Below, piece after piece: positions 22,701 to 34,879 of a stretch of 64,000 nucleotides of DNA (the stretch's first letter is position 1; each line of letters starts with the position of its first letter). The position numbers and the translations under genes are program-made. This stretch comes from Ceratotherium simum simum (Eukaryota; Chordata; Mammalia; Perissodactyla; Rhinocerotidae): positions 6,215,068 to 6,279,067 of the forward strand of contig NW_004454179.1 of NCBI RefSeq assembly GCF_000283155.1. The letters run 5' to 3'. The notes under the pieces were generated by a model. It had not been told where the DNA came from, did no database searches, and saw only the letters and a program-made list of their open reading frames with translations.

Positions 22701-25191
22701 ATATACAGGAGAAGATTGAAGGGAAATAAAAGCACAAGATTTTTGTCATGTTTGAGGAATGAAATAAATATTGATTAACTCTAGACATGATAGAAAAAGA
22801 GTAAGTTTTAAAAAGCATATGATAATTACTTAAGGATAATTATTAAGTGAAATGGTGCAGATTAAATTTTAAAAATAAACTTTATTCTGTTTATAAGAGA
22901 CATAAATAATACCAGAATGAAAAGTTCAAAGAGAAATAAATATACCAGGAGATTTAGTCTAGCAAAGATAATATCAGACAAAATCGAGTTTAATGTGAAA
23001 TTATGAAGAACAACAAAAGAGACCATTTCATAATGATAAAAATAAAAACCCATCGTCAAAATCATGAACTTTGCTCGGTCTAACTTCATGACTCAACATG
23101 CATGTAGAAAAACATGTAATTAAGGGGAGAAATAGGCAATTTCAAACCACAGATGAAGATTTAACATATTCTCTTTCAGAAACTGATTGCTCAAGCAGAA
23201 GAAAAGGTGTAAAATTGTATATCTAAATCTATAAATTTAAATATATATAATACTTTGCATCCAACATAGAAAATATATTCTTTTCAAGCATACACAAAAT
23301 ATTTTTAAAGATTGATTATATATTGAGACACAAAAGAATCTTCAACACTTTAAAAACATCATGTAGAAACAATGTTCTCTGACCAACATGAAATAAAATT
23401 AGAAATCAATGCAACAAGGTAGTTTAAAAATTAGTTTGGAAAACAAAATCCTAACTTCTAAACAACCCAAGGTCCAAATAAGAAACTACATGGAAATTAT
23501 GAAATTTTTAGAAATGAAAGACAATGCAATTACTACTTATAAATAATTAAAGAGATGCAGCTAAAGTGGGGCTTAGAAATTTTTAGTCTTTACATGTTAG
23601 AACATAAGAAATATGAAAAACAAATAAGCTGAGCACTTAATTCACAAAGCTAAAAATAATATAGAGTAAACCCAGAGAATATGGAAGAAAATAATAAACA
23701 TGAATGTGGAATTTAATTATTTAATGAACAAAACAACAAGAAAAAAATAATACCACCAGAAATTTTTTATTTCATTTTAAAAGAACAATAAATAGATCAA
23801 TAAAAAGATAGAGAAAGAGAAAGAAGGCAAACATAAAGTGTCAAACAGGAAAAAATAGTTATAATAGAGCTAAAAGTCCTAGGAGAATAATTTGAACGGC
23901 TATATTCAATAAATTTGTAAAACCTAGATGAAATAGAATATTTTCTAGGAAAATATAAATCAAACAAGCTTAGAAAATCTGAGCAAACAAATAACCATTC
24001 AAAAATCATAATCAGTATTAAAATTTCTACCTTTTCAATAAAGATGCCCTCCCTAGATAGGTTTATAGTTAGTTCTAACAGATTTTCAAAGAACAACTAA
24101 TCCCTATCTTATATAAACTGTTGAATAGATTGAAAAAAGAAGAGGAAACATGACCCAATACTCTTATGAGGTCATACAAGATCAATGAAAAAAATTATAG
24201 TCAAATTTCACTTTTGAATATAGGTGTAAACACACTATATCAACAAATTGAATCAAGCAACATATTAAGAAATACATCACGACCAGGTTTATATCAGAAA
24301 TTCAAGAGTAGTTCAATGACTAAAATTCTATCAATGTAAATCACCATATTAACAAATCAAATTACAAATATGACCATTTCAATGGTCAACGAATAAGGAA
24401 AAACTGTTTGATGATATTCAAAATCTATTCCTGATAAAAAAAAAAAAAACAACCCTTTAGTAAACTAGGATAAGAAAGAAACTCCTTAATGTCAGAACTG
24501 ATATCAATGCAAAATCATAAAGACATATTAATGGTTAAATTTAGAAGCATTTTCATCAATGTTAGGACATGATATGGATGTATGGATATTTTCTATCACC
24601 ACTACTACTCAAGATTTTACTGGAGACCTTAGCCATGTTCAGATTGGCTTCACATGCATTTAAGATTCTTCCAGGTCTTTCTGGCTTGGTAGCTCTTTTC
24701 CTTTCATAGGTGAATAATATTCTATGCGTAAATGTACTACAGTTTGTTCATCAGTTTATTCACCTTTTGAAGGACATCTTGATTGCTTCTAGTTTTTGAC
24801 AATTATGAATAAAGCTGCTATAAACATTTCATGTGTAGATTTTGTGTGGACATAACTTTTCAGTTCATTTAGGTAAATACTTAGGAGGGCAATTCTTGGA
24901 CCATATGGTAAGACTATATTTAGCGTTGTAAAAAACTGCCAAATGGTCTTCCAAAGTGGCAGTAACATTTGCATTCCCACCAGCAATAAATGCGAGTTCC
25001 TGTTGCTCCACATCCTCCCCTGTATTTGGTATTGTCAGTTTTTGGATTTGAGCCATACTAATAGTCATTCTAATTGGTATCTCGTTATTTTAATTTGCAT
25101 TTCCCTAATGAAACACGATGTTGAGAATCTTCTCATATGCTGTTTGCCATCTGTATATCTTCTCCTGTGAGATATCTGTTCAGATTTTTAG

Positions 25192-25407
25192 CATTTTTTA
25201 GTTTTTTTTTGTGAGGAAGATCAGCCCTGAGCTAACATCCACGCCAATCCTCCTCTTTTTGCTGTTCCTGGGCTAACATCTGTGCCAATCTTCCTCCACT
25301 TTATATGGGACGCCACCACAGCATGGCCTGACAAGCAGATCTGAACCCGCAGTGGAGCGCGCGCACTTAACTGCTATGCCACGGGGCCAGCCCACCTCAT
25401 TTTTTAA
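25192..25407 (-). repeat. shortened ERE2-type SINE
   Basis: Reverse SINE at about 25202-25397: T run, GAGCTAACATCCACGCC, a second GGCTAACATCTGTGCCAATC unit, CGCCACCACAGCATGGCC, then a shortened tRNA-like head ending GGGGCCAGCCC. Near-duplicate flanks CATTTTTTA occur at 25192-25200 and 25398-25406. It lies in the 3' part of the minus-strand L1. Confidence 0.85.
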
Positions 25408-25409
25408 AT

Positions 25410-25655
25410 GAGTTGGTTTTCTTTTTTTTTTTTTTTAAAGATTTTATTTATTTATTGTTTTCCCCCCCAAAGCCCCAGTAGACAGTTGTATGTCATAGTT
25501 GCACATCCTTCTAGTTGCTGTATGTGGAACGTGGCCTCAGCATGGCCGGAGAAGCGGTGCGTCAGTGCGCGTCCGGGATCTGAACCCGGGCCGCCAGCAG
25601 CGGAGCGTGCGCACTTAACCGCTAAGCCACGGGGCTGGCCCGAGTTGGTTTTCTT
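25410..25655 (-). repeat. ERE1 SINE with perfect 14-bp duplication
   Basis: ERE1 in reverse at 25424-25641, bounded by identical GAGTTGGTTTTCTT at 25410-25423 and 25642-25655. It has a poly(T) start, ATTTTATTTATTTATTG, a C run, and ends GGGGCTGGCCC. The frame 25408-25689 is its antisense. Confidence 0.95.
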
Positions 25656-27198
25656 ACAGTTGAGTTTTAAGATTTATTTGTATGTTTGAATAAAAGTCGT
25701 TTATTAGGTATATGTTTTTGCAAATATTTTCTCCCAGACAGTGACTTGTTTTTTCATTCTCTTAACAGTGTATTTCACAGAGCAGTTGTTTTAAATTTTA
25801 ATGAAGTCCAACGTACCAATTTTTTATTTCATGGATCATGCTTTTGGTGTCCTATCTAAAAAGTCATTTCCAAACCCAATGTCACCTAGATTTTCTCCTG
25901 TATTATCTTCTAGAATTTTTATAGTTTTGCACTTTACATTTTGATCTATGATATATTTTGAGTTATAAGTTGTGAAAGGTATAAGGTCTATGTCTAGATT
26001 CTTTCTTCTTCTCTTTTTTTTGCATGTGGATGTCCAGCTGTTCCAGCATCATTTGTTGAAAGACTGGCCTTTCTCCATTGAAGTGCCTTTGCTCCTTTTT
26101 TAGCAATCAGTCGAATGTATCTGTGTGTATCTATTCCTGGCTCTCTATTCTGTTCCATTGATCAATTCGTCTGTTCTTTTACCAATACTACTCTGTCTCA
26201 ATTACTGTGCCTTTATAGTAAGTCTTGAAGTCAGGTTGTGTCAATTCTCCTACTGTATTTTTCCTCTTCAGTATTTTGTTGAATATTTTGAGTCTTTTGA
26301 CTTTCCATGTAAACTGGAGTTTGTTGATGTCCATAAAATAACGTACTGGGATTTTGACTGGAATTGCATTGAATCTATAGATCGGGTTGGGAATGCTTGG
26401 CTGTGAAGATGTTAAGATATTTGGTTGGGAAGACCAAACATCTTAACAGTATTGATTCTTCTTATCTATGGAGTGGGCTATCTATCCATTTATTTAGATC
26501 TTCTTTGGTTTCTTTCATCAGATTTTGTAGTTTTCCTCATGTAGGTATTGTATATATTTTGTTAGATTTATTCCTAAGTACTTCATTTTTTAGTGCTAAT
26601 GTAAATAGTATTGTGTTTTTAATTTCAAATTTCAATTGTTCATTGCTAGAATATAGGAAAGCAATTTACTTTTGTATATCAATGTAACTTTGCTATAATC
26701 ACTTATTAGTTCCAGGAGTTTTTTGGTTAATTCTTTGGGATTTTCTACATAGATAATCACGTCATCTGCAAACAAAGAAAATTTTATTACTTTCTTCCCA
26801 ATCTGTATACTTTTTATTTCCTTTTCTTGTCTTATTGCATTAGCTAGGACTTCCAGGGATGAAGGGACATCCTTGCCTTATTCTCGATCTTAGCAGAAAG
26901 CATCTAGTTTCTCAACATTAAGTATGATGTTAGCTACAGGTATTTTGTAGATGTTCTTTATCAGGTTTAGGAAGTTCCCCTCTATTCCTAGTTTGCTGAG
27001 AGTCTTTATCATGAATGGATGTTGTATTTTGTCAAATGCTTTTTATGCATCCATTGATATGATCATATGATTTTTCTTTTTTAGCTTGTTGATGTGATGG
27101 ATAACATTAATTAATTTTTGAATATTGAACCAGCCTTGCCTACATGGCATTAATCCCACTTGGTCATAGTGTATAATTCTTTTTATACATTGTTGGAT

Positions 27199-27387
27199 TC
27201 AATTTGCTAATATTTTGTTGAGGATTTTCACATACGTGTTCATGAGAGATATTGTTCTGTGGTGTTCCAGCCTTGTAATGTCTTTATCTGGTTTTGGTAC
27301 CAGGATAATTCTGGCCTTATAGGATGAGTTGGGAAATGTTCCTTCTGCTTCTATTTTCTGAAGGAAATTGTAGAGAGTTAGTATCAT
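27199..27387 (-). pseudogene. L1 ORF2 reverse-transcriptase fragment
   Basis: A 62-residue open stretch from the decayed ORF2 of the L1 at 24640-30620. It covers the region upstream of the RT catalytic core: FLQKIEAEGTFPNSSYKARI, then LVPKPDKD and SLMNTYVKILNKILAN. The frame is broken on both sides, so no functional enzyme is encoded. Confidence 0.92.
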
Positions 27388-28000
27388 TTCTTTCTTAAAT
27401 GTTTTGTAGAGTTCAACATTGAAACCATCTTGACTTTTGTTTATTCATTATTGATTTAATTTTTTTAATATATATGAACCTATTTAGATTATCCATTTCT
27501 ACTAGTGTGGGTTTTGTAGATTGTATGTTTCAAGGATTGGTCCATTCATCTAAGTTATCAAATTTGTGGGCATAGAGTTCTTCATAATATTCCTTTATTA
27601 TCTTTTTAATGTCTATGGGACCAGTAGTGATGGCTTCTTTTTGATTTCTGATATCAACAGGTTGTTTCTTTTCTCTTTATTTCTTGGTTAGCCTGGCTAG
27701 AGGTTTATCAATTTTATTGATCTTTTCAAAGAACTAACTTCTGGTTTTGTTGATTTTCTCTATTGTTTTCTTGTTTTCAATTTCACTGATTTCTGCTCTA
27801 ATATTTCTCATTTCTTTTCTTCCACTTAGGTTTATATTGTTCTTCTTTCTCTAGTTTCTTAAGGTGAATTATTGATTCTAGATCTTTCTTCTTTTCTAAT
27901 CTGTGCATGCAATGCTAAAAATTTCCTCCTAAGCACTGCTTTTGCTACATGCCACAAATTTAAATGTTATATTTTCATTTTAGTTTAATCAAAAATGTTT

Positions 28001-28315
28001 TTAAATTTCACTTCTAACTTTTTCTTTGATCCATGTGTTATTTAGAAGTGTATTGTTTAATCTCCAAATATGTTGAGATTTTCTAGCTATCTTTCTGTTA
28101 TTGATTTCTAGTTTAATTCTGTTGTGGTTTGAGAGCACACTTTGTATGATTTCTATTATTTTAAATTGATTCAGATGTGTTTTATGGCCCAGAATATTGT
28201 TTATCTTGGTGAATGTTTCCTGTGAATTTGAAAAGAAGAGTGTATATTCTGTGATTGTTGGATTACATTTTCTATAAATGTCAATTAAATCCAGCTGATT
28301 GTTGGTGCTGTTCAA
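28001..28315 (-). pseudogene. L1 ORF2 endonuclease fragment
   Basis: A 104-residue open stretch of the ORF2 endonuclease-domain end, with NNQLDLIDIYRK, then FTKINNILGHKTHLNQFK and IQSVLSNHNRIKLEINNR. Endonuclease residues upstream and the RT downstream are in other frames. It is part of the decayed L1. Confidence 0.92.
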
Positions 28316-28712
28316 TTCAACTCTATTTTTACTGATTTTCTGCCTGCTGGATCTGTCAATTACTTATATAGGTGTGTTGAAGTCTCCAAGTCTAATAATG
28401 GATTGTCTATTTCTTCTTCATATATTTTGATGTTCCATTGTTAGGTGCATACAGATTAAAGAATGTTATGTCTTTTTGGAGAATTGATGCCTTTATCTTT
28501 GTGCCATGCCCCACTTTATCAGTGATAATTTTCTTTGTTTTGAAGTCTGATTTGTCTGATATTAATATAGCTACTCCAGCTTTCTTTTGATTTGTGTTAG
28601 CACGGTGTATCTTTTTCTTTCCTTTTACTTCTGATCTATCTGTGCCCTTATACCTGAAGTGGATTTCTTGTAGACAATATATAGTTGGGTCTTGTTTTTT
28701 GTTTTATCCACT

Positions 28713-28963
28713 CTGTCAGTCTCTCTCTCTCTTTTTTTTTTAAAGATTTTATTTATTTATTTACTTTACCCCCAAAGCCCCAGTAGATAGTTGTATGTCG
28801 TAGCTGCACATCATTCTAGTTGCTGTATGCGGGACATGGCCTCAGCATGGCCGGAGAAGCGGTGCATCGGTGCGTGCCCGGGGTTCCGAATCCCGGGCCG
28901 CCAGCAGCGGAGCAAGCACACTTAACCACTAAGCCACGGGGCAGGCCCTGTCAGTCTCTCTCT
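28713..28963 (-). repeat. ERE1 SINE inside L1 ORF2
   Basis: Reverse ERE1 at about 28729-28947 bounded by identical CTGTCAGTCTCTCTCT at 28713-28728 and 28948-28963. It splits the endonuclease part of the minus-strand L1 ORF2. Confidence 0.95.
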
Positions 28964-30033
28964 TTTAATTGATGTATTTGGAACATTCACACTTAAAGTG
29001 ATTATTGATATAGATGGATTAATATCTACCATATTTGTCATTTTTTTCTATTTTTTGAACTTGTTTGTTTCTTTTTTAAATCTTCCCCTCTTTCCTCTTT
29101 TTCTGCCTTCTATGATTTTAATTGAGCATCTTATGATTCCATTTTTTTCCACTCTTAGCATATCAATTATACACCTTTCCAAAACATGTTTAGTGATTGC
29201 CCCAGAGTTTTCAGTACTCATTTACAACTAATCCAAATCCACTTTCAAATAAGTCTATACCACTTCATGATTAGTGCAAGTACCTTATTACAGAGTATTC
29301 CTAATACCTCCCTCCAATCCCTGATGATGTTACTGATGTTCATTTCGCTTATCCATAAGCTATAAATTACCCAATACATTGTTGTTATTCTATTAGATCA
29401 ATTAAAAATAAGAAAAATAGAAGGTTTTATTTTACTTCATTTATTAGTTCTTTAACATTCTTCCTTTCTTTATGTAGATCTGAGTCTCTGACCTATATAA
29501 TTTTCCTTATCTCTGAAGAATTGCTTTTAACACTTCTTGTAAGGCAAATCTACTGGCAATAAATTCTCTTAGTTTTTGTTTGCCTGAGAAAGCCTTTATT
29601 TTTCCTTCACTTTTGGAGAATAATTTCCCAAGATACAGAATTCTAGTTTAGTGGGTTGTTTTTCTTTCAATACTAAGTATTTTGTTTCACTTTTTCTTGC
29701 TTTATGATTTATGCAGAGCAGTCCCATGTAATTCTTATTCTTCTGTAGGTAAGGTGTTTTGTCCTCTAGCTTCTTTTAAGATTTTCTCTTTGTCTTTGTT
29801 TTCTGCAGTCTGAGTATGATATGCATAGGTGTAAATTTTTTGGTATTTATCCTGCTTGGTGTTCTTTGAGCTTCCTGTATCTGTAATTTGGTGTTTATCA
29901 TGAAGTTTGGAAAATTCTCAGCAGTTATTACTTTAAATCTTTCTTTTACTCTTTTCTATGTTTCTTCTTGTTCTGGTATTCCCATTATATATATGCTACA
30001 CCATTTGTCATTATCCCACAGTTCTTAGATATT

Positions 30034-30294
30034 CTACTTCATATTTTTTTCTCTTTGCATTTTACTTTGGGAAGTTTCTATTGACATATCTTCAAGCTCA
30101 CTGACTCTTTCCTCAGTCGTAATCTTTCTACTGGTAAGCCTATCAAAAGCCTTCATCAATTCTATTACAGTGATTTTTATTTTTGACATTTTCACTTGAT
30201 TCTTTCTTAGAGTTTCAATCTCTCTCCTTATATTACTCATCTGTTCTTGAATGTTATTAACCTTTTCAATTAAATCCCTTAGCATATTAATCAT
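30034..30294 (-). pseudogene. L1 ORF1 coiled-coil fragment
   Basis: An 86-residue frame with heptad-like spacing ([20 protein letters not shown]) and the ORF1p-like [12 protein letters not shown]. It corresponds to the coiled-coil region of L1 ORF1p, the RNA-binding trimer protein. It is broken downstream. Confidence 0.85.
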
Positions 30295-30779
30295 GATTAT
30301 TTTAAATATTATTTTAAATTCCCAAATCTCTGCTATATCTACATTTGAGTCTAGTTTTTTGATTGCTTTTTCTCTTCAGATTGTCTTTTTTTCTTGCCTT
30401 TTAGCATGCCTCATAATTTTTTGTTGAAAGTTGCACAGGAGTATTGTGTAATAGGAAGTCTGGTAAATAGGCCTTTAGTATGATGGTTATGTTTATCTGG
30501 CCAGAAATTATGCTGTGTTTACTGTTTACTGTAGCTGCATATGTCTGAGCCTTCACTTTCCTCTGGCATGCTTATTTTTAGTTTCTCCTGTTGTGTTTGG
30601 GCTTCCCCCCTTCTCCTACTAGTTTGGAAATTTTACATTCTTTCTTTTCTTCTTTTATTTTTAATAATTACCCTTTAAATTTTATCAAGCATATTTAAGT
30701 CAACAGAATCTATATGTTATCAGTATCTTTACGCTATTTGTAAGGAATGAAAAGCCCATAGGACCCTTTAATTCAAATC

Positions 30780-31720
30780 AGTCCTCTCTGATATATATGC
30801 TATTGTCATCCAGGGTCTGGGAATATATTAATTTTGACTCTTAAATGTTAGACATTGTTGTTATTGTTTTATACAGCCAATGTTTCCTTAGATTTACCTA
30901 CATGTTTACGTTTTTTTTTTTACTTGCCATTCCTGACCACTCTCGGATGTCATTAGTCTTGGAATCCTTGTCTTTCTTTCTAAACTATGTTTTAAAAGTT
31001 TCTTGAAATCAAGTTGATTGGTTGTGAACTTTTTCAGATTTTGTCTTAAAATGTCTTTACTTTGCTCTTGATGTTGAAAGATATTTTTGCAGGATATACA
31101 ATTATAGATTATCAGTATAGACTTTCAGTCCTTTATGGGTAATGTGCCCTTGAGAAGTCAACACTCAGCCTAATTATTGCTCTTTTTAATATAATGCATC
31201 TTTTTTTCTGGCTATATTTAGGTTTTCTATTTCTCCTCCTCCTCCTCCTCCTTCTTCCTCTTTTTCACGTATGTGTGTTCTTCAGTTTTGCCATACCATC
31301 TCCAGGTATAGATTTCTTTCTATATATCTTATTTTTGGATTTGCTGGACTTCCTGATTTTGAAGATTGGTGTCTTTTCATCAGTTATAGCCATTTTTACA
31401 GGTTATTTCTTCAAATATTGCTTCTCCAGCATTTTCCTCATTCTTTTCCTCTGGAACTCTGATTAGACACGTGCTGGAATTCCCACTCTTCCTTGTATCT
31501 TAGTTCTTTTCATTGTTCTTATCTCTCTGATAAGAACAATGCTTCATTCAGGAAATATCTTCAAACCTGTCTTTCATTTCACCACTCACTTCTTTATAAG
31601 TTTCCAATATGTAGTTTAATACAATATTTGAGTTTTAATGTTAAATTACTATATTTTTTTCTGGAAATTCTGCTTGCTACTTTGTAAATTTCTCTGGTCA
31701 GTTTTGATAGACTCTTGGCT
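30780..31720 (-). repeat. second L1/HAL1-like ORF1-region segment
   Basis: Antisense motifs repeat the ORF1-3' type pattern: TGTCTTTACTTTGCTCTTGA, AGATATTTTTGCAGGATATA, GAGAAGTCAACACTCAGCCT, then TTCTTCAAATATTGCTTCTC and CTGGAACTCTGATTAGACAC. Since the L1 at 24640-30620 already has its own ORF1 region, this is a second element, truncated. A CTC repeat lies at 31238-31262. Confidence 0.65.
31511..31541. repeat. perfect 13-bp inverted repeat with 5-nt loop
   Basis: CATTGTTCTTATC (31511-31523) and GATAAGAACAATG (31529-31541) are exact reverse complements around the loop TCTCT. A single strand could form a 13-bp stem. Confidence 0.95.
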
Positions 31721-31959
31721 TTTCTCCCCAAGGGAATTTGCCAAGTTTTAGCATAGATGAACATATTTATAACAGAAAGACTCAGTCTCACTGGACTGAG
31801 GAGACAAACAACTGGAATTTGAAGGATAAAATTCCACGCAGAGAGAATCAAAGGAAAGTGCATCCAAAATCCTGCATGCTGTATTCCCTCAAGACATTTG
31901 CCAATTGCAAATCTTTATGTGCACTGGATGAAATTCCAATAAACTCACTATAAAGCAGT

Positions 31960-32861
31960 ATCTTTGAGACTAAAGAGCTGAACAGAGATTCAGCAGCTGC
32001 AGGGTGCTTGGGAGACAGGGGATGGATTTAAAGATTAGCAAAGGTGGAGGAACTATCTAAATACTGTGGACTTTTAGAAGAGACCATAGAAAAACCATAT
32101 CCTAGGAATAGAGACAAAAATGTAAATCATCTTTAACAAAGCCTAAGACCAAGCCTAGACAGGATTAAGATGATCTACTTGTACCATTCCTGTCTGCTGG
32201 AAGAAAAATTAAGTGGCTCAGGAAAGAGGTAGTGTCATTCAAAAACTTTACGTTTTTAATATACAATGTCTGGCATCCACGAAAGATTATTAGGCATGCT
32301 ATAAAAGGGTCTAAATAACCAAAAACCAGATGGTAGAAATATCCCCACAGGTGATTCATACAGTGGAGTTATCAGACAGAGAATTTAAAATAAAGATGAC
32401 TAATATAGTCAAGAAAATGGAGGAAAATATGGAGAATTTCAGCTGACACTTGGAGCCTAATAAAAAAATCAAATGGTGAAGTAGAACTGAAAAAATTTAT
32501 AACTAAAATTAAGAAATAAGTTGATAGGTTTAATAAGAGATTGAACACATCAAAACAGAGGATAAGTTAACTAGAAGACATGTAAGTAGAGAGTATCAAG
32601 ATTAAAGCACAGAGATAAAAGGATGAAAAATACATAACAAGGGTCCGTATATATGGAACATGGCGAAATATTCTAATGTGTATGAATCTTAGAAGGGGAG
32701 GAGAGAATAGAATAGTAGCAGTATTTGAGAACATACTGGTTGAGATTATTTCAAAACTGACATAAGATATGAAATCACAGATTTGAGAAGCTCTAAGAAT
32801 CCTAGGTAGAATAATTACAAAAAATATCACACCTAGGATCATCACAGTCAAAGATGCCCCC
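31960..32861 (+). repeat. L1 5' UTR/ORF1-start segment
   Basis: ATACAATGTCTGGCATCCAC, then ATTAGGCATGCTATAAAAGG and AAGAAAATGGAGGAAAATAT follow the order of an L1 5' region and ORF1 start. From about 32745 (TTTCAAAACTGACATAAGAT) it continues into ORF1. It is cut by the LTR beginning near 32862. The frame 32567-32947 (minus) is its antisense. Confidence 0.65.
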
Positions 32862-33340
32862 CCCCAATAAAAAAAGCCCTTTGTTTGTATAGGGTTGATC
32901 TGTGTAAACAATAGAAGATTATGGAAATGATGGAGTGTAACTTCCAAGACAAGGCCATAAAAGACATTGTACCTTCTCTTTTGCTCTCTCAGATCGCTTT
33001 CTTGGGGAAGCTAACTGCCATGTCATGAAGACACTCAAGCAGCCCTATGGAGAAACCCAGTTGGCAAGAAACTGGGATCCACTGCCAACAAGCAGTAGTT
33101 ACTTGGCAGGCATGAGTAAACTACCTTGGAAGCAGATCTTCCAGGCCTAGTTAAACTTTCAGGTAACTACATCCTGGATAAAATCTTGTTTTCATCCTCA
33201 GGAGAGACCCCAAGTCAGAACCACCAGGCTAGGTTACTTCCAGATTTCTTACCCACGTGAACTGTATGAGATAATAAATGTTGATTATCTTCTGCCACTA
33301 AGTTTGGGGTAATTTTCTGTGCAGTGACAAACAACAAACA
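32862..33340 (+). repeat. 5' LTR of the MaLR element
   Basis: Related to LTR 2 from about TGGAAATGATGGAGTG on. The first part is missing, replaced by L1 and a C run at 32858-32868. The polyadenylation-like AATAAA is at about 33273, followed by the GCCACTAAGTTTGGGGTAAT end. Confidence 0.75.
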
Positions 33341-33827
33341 TAGATTTTTGAGGCCTGGAAGGGGAGTGCTGCTGTAACAAAAACCTAAAATATGGAGTGG
33401 CTTTGGAATTACGCAGTCAGTGGTACCTGGGTTAGGGAAAGCCTAAAGAGTCTTTATGTATTTGTTAGTAGAAGCCTGATAGCCTTTGAGGAGACTGCAG
33501 GTGAGGATTTAAATGAAAGTGAGGGAAAGTCTCCTGAATGTTAAAGGAAAATGGATCCTAGTTGTATAGAAACAAAGTTTATCAAAACAACTGCCTACAG
33601 TAACATGGAAATTAGAAAACATACCAGATGAGCTATGTGATATACCTATGGAGAATTTTCAGGCAAAATGTTGGGAATGCCTTGTTTCTTCTTTTTTCTT
33701 ATAGTAAAATGTGAGAGAGGAGACATAAGCTAAAGTAGAACTGTTTTAAAAAGTTAGGGAAGAGGAGTTAGAAATCATTGGGTTTGAAAATTCCTGGCCT
33801 CTCCAAATGACACATGATGCTAAAATT

Positions 33828-34061
33828 AAGAAATTGCTGGGCCGGCCCCGTGGCTTAGCGGTTGAGTGCGTGCTCTCCGCTGCCGGCGGCCCGGGTTCGG
33901 ATCCCGGGTGCGCACCGAGGCACCACTCCTCCAGCCATGCTGAGGCCGCATCCCACATACAGCAACTAGAAGGATGTGCAGCTATGACAGACAACTATGT
34001 ACTGGGGCTTTGGGGGAAAAATAAATAAATAAAATCTTTAAAAAAAAAAAAAGAAATTGCT
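33828..34061 (+). repeat. ERE1 SINE in MaLR internal region
   Basis: Forward ERE1 at 33839-34050: GGGCCGGCCCCGTGGC head, A box-like TGGCTTAGCGGTTGAGTG, B box-like GGTTCGGATCC, the GCAACTAGAAGGATGTGCAG segment, and an AAATAAATAAAATC tail with an A run. Identical flanks AAGAAATTGCT lie at 33828-33838 and 34051-34061. The antisense open frame at 33746-33994 is an artefact. Confidence 0.96.
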
Positions 34062-34879
34062 TCCAGGAAAAGATCAAATTCAAGGCACTTTCAAAAAATA
34101 TGATCTAGAGATGAAGCTGAGAACGTGACTGTAAAATCCTTTTTAAAGATCTCAGAAAGATCCAAGGTCTTAGTGATATTCAGTCAGAGAAGAGGCGTTA
34201 TATGAAGCTTAAGTGTCTTTCCCCTCAGCCGTTATCAGCAGAAACCCAAGGTAGAGAAGAGCTTATCTCAAACAGATTTGTGGTGTGGCTTTTGTCTAAT
34301 GGAGTAAACTCCAATAACATTCACAGGTTATCCAAAGAGTTTTAAAGATGTTTGTAATGGCAGAAACAGCACTAGCAGCAACTTGAGAAAATCATGCAAA
34401 CAAAAACAATGGCTATGTTTTTTATGGAAAAGGAAGGATAACTCAAAGAGAAGAACCAAGAGCTCAGATGGTAGAGCCAAGAAATATGGAGAATCTTTCC
34501 TGTACAAGCATAGGAATGAGTTCTAATCAAGGAACTTCTAAACTTTGCCCAGTCAGATTTCAGAATTGCTGTGGAACATGTGTGGTACCCATTTTCCCCT
34601 TTTTGAACAAAAACCTCTGTAACAGTTATCCTATGCCTGTACTAACCATTCTATGTTTGGCATGGAAGGGGCAGATAATTTGTCTCTTTAGTTTACAGGC
34701 CTTCAGATTATGAGGAACAATATTCAAGGAGATTTTATTAAGGACTCACACTCAAGGAGACACATGCACAACCTGGACCTGATCTAGATATAAAATTTTG
34801 GGCTTTGAACTCATGCTGTAATGAGATGAATCTTTTGAGAGTGAGCATATTTTGCATATGAGAGGAATAGAGGGTGGAA

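Larger units (their letters stand above)
20965..24638 (+). mobile_element. old plus-strand L1 carrying nested insertions
   Basis: Decayed L1 running from ORF1 (about 20965-21720) into the RT part of ORF2. Around 23630-23700 the sequence matches the pre-RT part of ORF2; around 24240-24400 it matches the RT core (ATTGAATCAAGCAACATATT, CAAGAGTAGTTCAATGACTA). It stops at 24638 (GGAGACCTTAGCCA), where a minus-strand L1 begins. Interrupted by an L1 3' end (21255-21427), a composite SINE (21772-22084) and an LTR-like repeat (about 22140-22700). No intact frame remains. Confidence 0.82.
24640..30620 (-). mobile_element. nearly full-length decayed L1
   Basis: Minus-strand L1 spanning 3' end to 5' UTR. 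In minus-strand order: 5' UTR relic (about 30360-30620); ORF1 with a coiled-coil-like frame at 30034-30294 ([12 protein letters not shown] motif) and its C-terminal part to about 29500; ORF2 endonuclease part at 28001-28315 (ILGHKTHLN motif); RT part at 27199-27387 (LVPKPDKD, SLMNTYVKILNKILAN); ORF2 end and 3' region to 24640. Frames are broken by many stops and shifts, so it is dead. Three SINEs are inserted: 25202-25397, 25424-25641 and 28729-28947. Numerous short frames on both strands in this interval are debris of it. Confidence 0.92.

Noticed and set aside
24640..31700. Numerous 60-104 aa frames as small proteins
   Set aside because: They are debris of decayed L1 ORF1/ORF2 or their antisense strands; stops and frameshifts break every domain.
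33839..34050. tRNA gene because of A- and B-box-like motifs
   Set aside because: The boxes belong to the ERE1 SINE head, which derives from a tRNA; no cloverleaf or anticodon arm is kept and the SINE body and tail follow.
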